A DNA stretch of 64,000 nt from Vibrio breoganii. Lineage in GTDB: Bacteria > Pseudomonadota > Gammaproteobacteria > Enterobacterales > Vibrionaceae. Both the position numbers and the translations under genes were made by a program. This document shows, piece after piece, positions 59,922-64,000 of this stretch (the stretch's first letter is position 1; each line of letters begins with the position of its first letter). The DNA lies in NCBI RefSeq assembly GCF_001677275.1, contig NZ_CP016177.1, positions 372,001 through 436,000 on the forward strand. Direction: 5' to 3'. The notes beneath the pieces are model-generated. The model did no database searches. It had not been told where the DNA came from and was given only the letters and a program-made list of their open reading frames with translations.

Positions 59922-59942
59922 ACAACAAGAGAAACGATAACA

Positions 59943-62669
59943 ATGATAACTAAGCTACTGACAAAGGTAATTGGCAGTCGAAACGACCGTACTCTTCGCC
60001 GTCTTCGTAAGATCGTTAAAGAGATCAATAGCTACGAACCAGATTACGAAAAGCTAAGTGACGAAGAACTAAAAGCCAAAACGGTTGAGTTCCGTCAGCG
60101 TCTAGAGCAAGGAGAAACTCTAGAGCAGTTACTACCTCATGCATTTGCAACCGTACGTGAAGCATCAAAGCGTGTGTACGGCATGCGTCACTTCGACGTA
60201 CAGCTTATTGGTGGTATGGTACTAAATAACAGTCAGATTGCAGAGATGCGTACTGGTGAGGGTAAGACGCTAACGGCAACACTACCGGCATACCTAAACG
60301 CCCTAACTGGCAAAGGCGTTCACATCGTTACTGTGAACGACTACTTGGCGAGCCGTGATGCTGAGACTAACCGTCCACTATTTGAATTCCTTGGAATGAC
60401 AGTAGGTGTGAACGTGCCAAACATGGCACCTCCAGCGAAGAAAGAAGCCTACCAAGCCGATATCCTATACGGAACAAACAACGAGTTTGGTTTCGATTAC
60501 CTACGTGACAACATGGCGTTTCGCAGCGAAGACCGCGTGCAACGCGAGCGTTTCTTTGCAGTAGTGGATGAGGTTGACTCCATCCTTATCGATGAAGCTC
60601 GAACTCCGCTTATCATTTCTGGTCCTGCAGAAGACAGTTCAGACCTTTACACTCGCATTAACACGCTAATTCCACATCTTGAGATACAAGATAAAGAAGA
60701 TAGCGAAGAGTACCGTGGCGATGGTCACTACACTCTGGATGAGAAATCTAAGCAAGTTTACCTAACTGAGACCGGCCAAGAGTTCGTCGAAGAACTCATG
60801 GTTAAGAACGGTCTGATGGAAGAGGGTGATACCCTTTACTCTCCGACTAACATCAGCCTACTTCACCACGTAAACGCAGCACTTCGCGCGCATGTATTGT
60901 TTGAACGCAACGTTGATTACATCGTGAATGAAGAAGGCGAAGTGGTTATCGTTGATGAGCACACGGGTCGTACTATGCCTGGTCGTCGCTGGTCTGAAGG
61001 TCTTCACCAAGCTGTTGAAGCAAAAGAAGGTGTTAAGATCCAAAACGAAAACCAGACGTTGGCATCGATTACCTTCCAGAACTACTTCCGTCTATACGAC
61101 AAACTATCGGGTATGACAGGTACTGCAGATACTGAAGCATTTGAGTTCCAGTCTATCTACGGCCTAGAAACAGTGGTTATCCCAACCAACAAGCCTATGG
61201 TTCGTAACGATATGCCTGATGTGGTTTATCGTACAGAGGCAGAGAAATTTGCCGCTATTATCGAAGATATCAAAGAGCGTGTAGAGGCGGGACAGCCATC
61301 ATTGGTGGGTACTGTCTCTATCGAAAAATCAGAGCTCCTTTCTAATGCTTTGAAAGAAGCGAAGATCAAGCACAACGTTCTGAATGCGAAATTCCACGAA
61401 CGTGAAGCAGAAATCGTTGCTAGCGCAGGTATGCCAGGTGCGGTAACTATCGCAACCAACATGGCCGGTCGTGGTACCGATATCATGCTAGGTGGTAACT
61501 GGAAAGCGGAAGTTGAAGCGCTAGACAATCCATCTGAAGAGCAAGTTGAGAAGATCCGACAAGAGTGGAAACAAGTTCATGACGCGGTACTAGAGTCTGG
61601 TGGCTTGCACATCATTGGTACTGAACGTCACGAATCTCGTCGTATCGATAACCAGCTACGTGGTCGTTCTGGTCGTCAGGGTGATGCAGGTTCATCTCGC
61701 TTCTACCTATCAATGGAAGATTCATTGCTACGTATCTTCACTTCAGAGCGTATGGCTGGCTTGATTCAGTCAGGCATGGATGAAGGTGAAGCTATCGAGA
61801 GCAAGATGCTTTCTCGCTCCATTGAAAAGGCACAGCGTAAGGTTGAAGGCCGTAACTTTGATATTCGTAAGCAGCTACTTGAGTACGATGATGTTGCCAA
61901 CGATCAACGTAAAGTGGTTTACGAACTGCGTGACGAGTTGATGGAAGTTGATGACATCAGCGTGATGATTGAGCAGAACCGTGAAGATGTGGTTGATAGC
62001 ACAATTAACGAATACATTCAGCCTCAGTCTCTAGAAGAGATGTGGGATATCGAAGGCCTAGAGAAGCGTATGAAGTCAGATTTCGATCTAGACCTACCAA
62101 TTCAAACTTGGCTAGACGAAGACGACAAGCTTTATGAAGAAGCATTGCGTGAGAAGATTCTGAACACTGCAGTTGAAGTGTACAAGCAGAAAGAAGAAGT
62201 GGTTGGCGCATCTGTGCTACGTAACTTTGAAAAATCTGTCATGTTGCAGTCTCTTGACGGACTTTGGAAAGAGCACTTGGCGGCGATGGATCATCTACGT
62301 CAGGGTATCCACCTACGTGGCTATGCACAGAAGAACCCGAAACAAGAATATAAGCGTGAGTCATTTGAGCTGTTTGAAGGCCTACTAGAGACCCTTAAGA
62401 CAGACGTGATTACTATCCTTAGTAAGGTTCGAGTACAGCAGCAAGAAGAAGTTGAGCGTATGGAAGCTCAGCGTCAAGCTCAAGCGGAAGCAGCTGCACG
62501 TATGGCGCAAGCTCAGCATCAAACAGCTGAAAGCCAGTTAGCGGATGATGAGCAGCCTGAAGCTGCAGCTCAAGCTCCAGTTCGCAATGAGCAAAAGGTG
62601 GGTCGTAACGAACCTTGCCCATGTGGTTCTGGTAAGAAGTACAAACAGTGTCACGGTAAAATTGCTTAA
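59943..62669 (+). CDS. secA: Preprotein translocase ATPase SecA
   Basis: SecA drives export of unfolded proteins through SecYEG. The 908-residue protein has Walker [14 protein letters not shown] near residue 102, Walker [22 protein letters not shown] (in part), the preprotein crosslinking domain, [17 protein letters not shown], the helical wing and scaffold, and a C-terminal zinc motif [14 protein letters not shown] that binds SecB. A glutamine/alanine-rich linker precedes the zinc motif. A terminator separates it from mutT. Confidence 0.99.
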   Translation: MITKLLTKVIGSRNDRTLRRLRKIVKEINSYEPDYEKLSDEELKAKTVEFRQRLEQGETLEQLLPHAFATVREASKRVYGMRHFDVQLIGGMVLNNSQIAEMRTGEGKTLTATLPAYLNALTGKGVHIVTVNDYLASRDAETNRPLFEFLGMTVGVNVPNMAPPAKKEAYQADILYGTNNEFGFDYLRDNMAFRSEDRVQRERFFAVVDEVDSILIDEARTPLIISGPAEDSSDLYTRINTLIPHLEIQDKEDSEEYRGDGHYTLDEKSKQVYLTETGQEFVEELMVKNGLMEEGDTLYSPTNISLLHHVNAALRAHVLFERNVDYIVNEEGEVVIVDEHTGRTMPGRRWSEGLHQAVEAKEGVKIQNENQTLASITFQNYFRLYDKLSGMTGTADTEAFEFQSIYGLETVVIPTNKPMVRNDMPDVVYRTEAEKFAAIIEDIKERVEAGQPSLVGTVSIEKSELLSNALKEAKIKHNVLNAKFHEREAEIVASAGMPGAVTIATNMAGRGTDIMLGGNWKAEVEALDNPSEEQVEKIRQEWKQVHDAVLESGGLHIIGTERHESRRIDNQLRGRSGRQGDAGSSRFYLSMEDSLLRIFTSERMAGLIQSGMDEGEAIESKMLSRSIEKAQRKVEGRNFDIRKQLLEYDDVANDQRKVVYELRDELMEVDDISVMIEQNREDVVDSTINEYIQPQSLEEMWDIEGLEKRMKSDFDLDLPIQTWLDEDDKLYEEALREKILNTAVEVYKQKEEVVGASVLRNFEKSVMLQSLDGLWKEHLAAMDHLRQGIHLRGYAQKNPKQEYKRESFELFEGLLETLKTDVITILSKVRVQQQEEVERMEAQRQAQAEAAARMAQAQHQTAESQLADDEQPEAAAQAPVRNEQKVGRNEPCPCGSGKKYKQCHGKIA

Positions 62670-62701
62670 TTATTCAATTAAGTAATTATGGATACACTAA
62701 G

Positions 62702-62728
62702 AAGAGTCGCGTAAGCGGCTCTTTTTTT
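62702..62728 (+). terminator. Terminator of secA
   Basis: AAGAGTCGC and GCGGCTCTT pair with one G-T wobble around a 4-nt loop, followed by a run of T. Confidence 0.85.
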
Positions 62729-62746
62729 GCCTGAAAAGGAGAGCAA

Positions 62747-63154
62747 ATGAAAAGAGTACATATCGTTGCTGGAATCATCTTTAATCCAGAAAAGACACAA
62801 GTTTATATAACAAAGCGTCCTGATAATGCCCACAAAGGTGGCTTCTGGGAGTTTCCCGGTGGAAAAGTAGAAGATAATGAATCTGTCAGTGACGCAATAG
62901 AAAGAGAGCTGTTCGAAGAGATCGGTATTCAAGGTTTACACAGTGAGTCATTCCAGCATTTTGATTTTGACTATACAGACAAGTCGCTGAGCTTTGATTT
63001 CCTGTTGATCCATAGCTTTGAAGGCAAGCCTTACGGCAAAGAGGGGCAACTCGGTCAATGGGTCGCTGTGTCGGACCTGGCTAACTACGCCTTTCCAGAA
63101 GCAAACGTTCCGGTAGTGGAGGCGATGATCCAACACTTTTGCGAGGAAATGTGA
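62747..63154 (+). CDS. mutT: 8-oxo-dGTP diphosphatase MutT
   Basis: MutT removes 8-oxo-dGTP and 8-oxo-GTP from the nucleotide pool. The 135-residue protein starts MKRVHIVAGIIFNPEKTQVYI and has a full Nudix box (GGKVEDNES ... RELFEEIGI). It is the second gene after secA, as in E. coli, but yacG, zapD and coaE do not follow; dapB does. AAAAGGAG precedes the ATG. Confidence 0.95.
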   Translation: MKRVHIVAGIIFNPEKTQVYITKRPDNAHKGGFWEFPGGKVEDNESVSDAIERELFEEIGIQGLHSESFQHFDFDYTDKSLSFDFLLIHSFEGKPYGKEGQLGQWVAVSDLANYAFPEANVPVVEAMIQHFCEEM

Positions 63155-63177
63155 ATTGGCTGGATTCCAAAGTGTGA

Positions 63178-64000
<823 letters not shown>

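Overview
This window is a contiguous stretch of core chromosome from a gammaproteobacterium, most likely a Vibrio or close relative in the Vibrionaceae. The evidence is the gene order, the moderate GC content, ATP-dependent type II secretion helpers gspAB beside cca, an SH3/coiled-coil membrane protein beside pit, a dciA-type helicase loader beside secA, dapB directly after mutT, no mraZ or ddl in the division/cell-wall cluster, and a hairpin-like repeat of a kind I recall from Vibrio genomes. Sixty protein genes and one RNA gene (rnpB) are supported. No tRNA, rRNA, prophage, insertion sequence or CRISPR is visible. Two genes are cut by the window ends (dnaG, dapB).

Layout. 1-7168: rpsU-yqeY-dnaG on the minus strand, tsaD, an alternative oxidase gene inserted as a single-gene unit, plsY, folB-folK-uppP, cca. 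7336-12763: gspAB, a dispersed repeat, an SH3-domain membrane protein, and the DUF47-pit phosphate transport pair. 12951-27578: ygiF-glnE, hldE, tolC, nudF-yqiB-cpdA-yqiA, parE-parC, an order largely shared with E. coli. 27635-31977: degS and degQ/degP (periplasmic stress proteases), zapG, zapE. 32244-37207: rplM-rpsI, petABC (cytochrome bc1), sspAB. 37282-41790: dolP-diaA-yraN-lpoA on the minus strand, divergent from rsmI. 41855-42239: RNase P RNA. 42462-59080: the dcw cluster rsmH-ftsL-ftsI-murE-murF-mraY-murD-ftsW-murG-murC-ftsQ-ftsA-ftsZ, followed by lpxC. 59204-64000: dciA, secA, mutT, dapB.

The genes are mostly housekeeping functions for replication, translation, envelope building and division. 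UppP, MurC-G, MraY, FtsI and LpoA form one peptidoglycan pathway, with DapB feeding its diaminopimelate supply. LpxC, HldE, TolC, DegS, DegQ and DolP serve the outer membrane. PetABC and the alternative oxidase are two routes for quinol electrons.

No wholly new gene system is evident. The unexplained signals lie between genes: a 162-bp element that folds into one long imperfect hairpin (9844-10005); eight perfect copies of a 7-bp repeat behind dciA (59144-59199); a three-hairpin leader before parE; a perfect FNR-type box plus two AT-rich palindromes before the alternative oxidase; a Pho-box-like direct repeat before DUF47-pit; a sigma-E-type promoter before degQ; a perfect 10-bp inverted repeat before ftsQ; and a 22-bp palindrome covering the lpxC promoter. 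All functional readings of these sites are inferences from the sequence alone.
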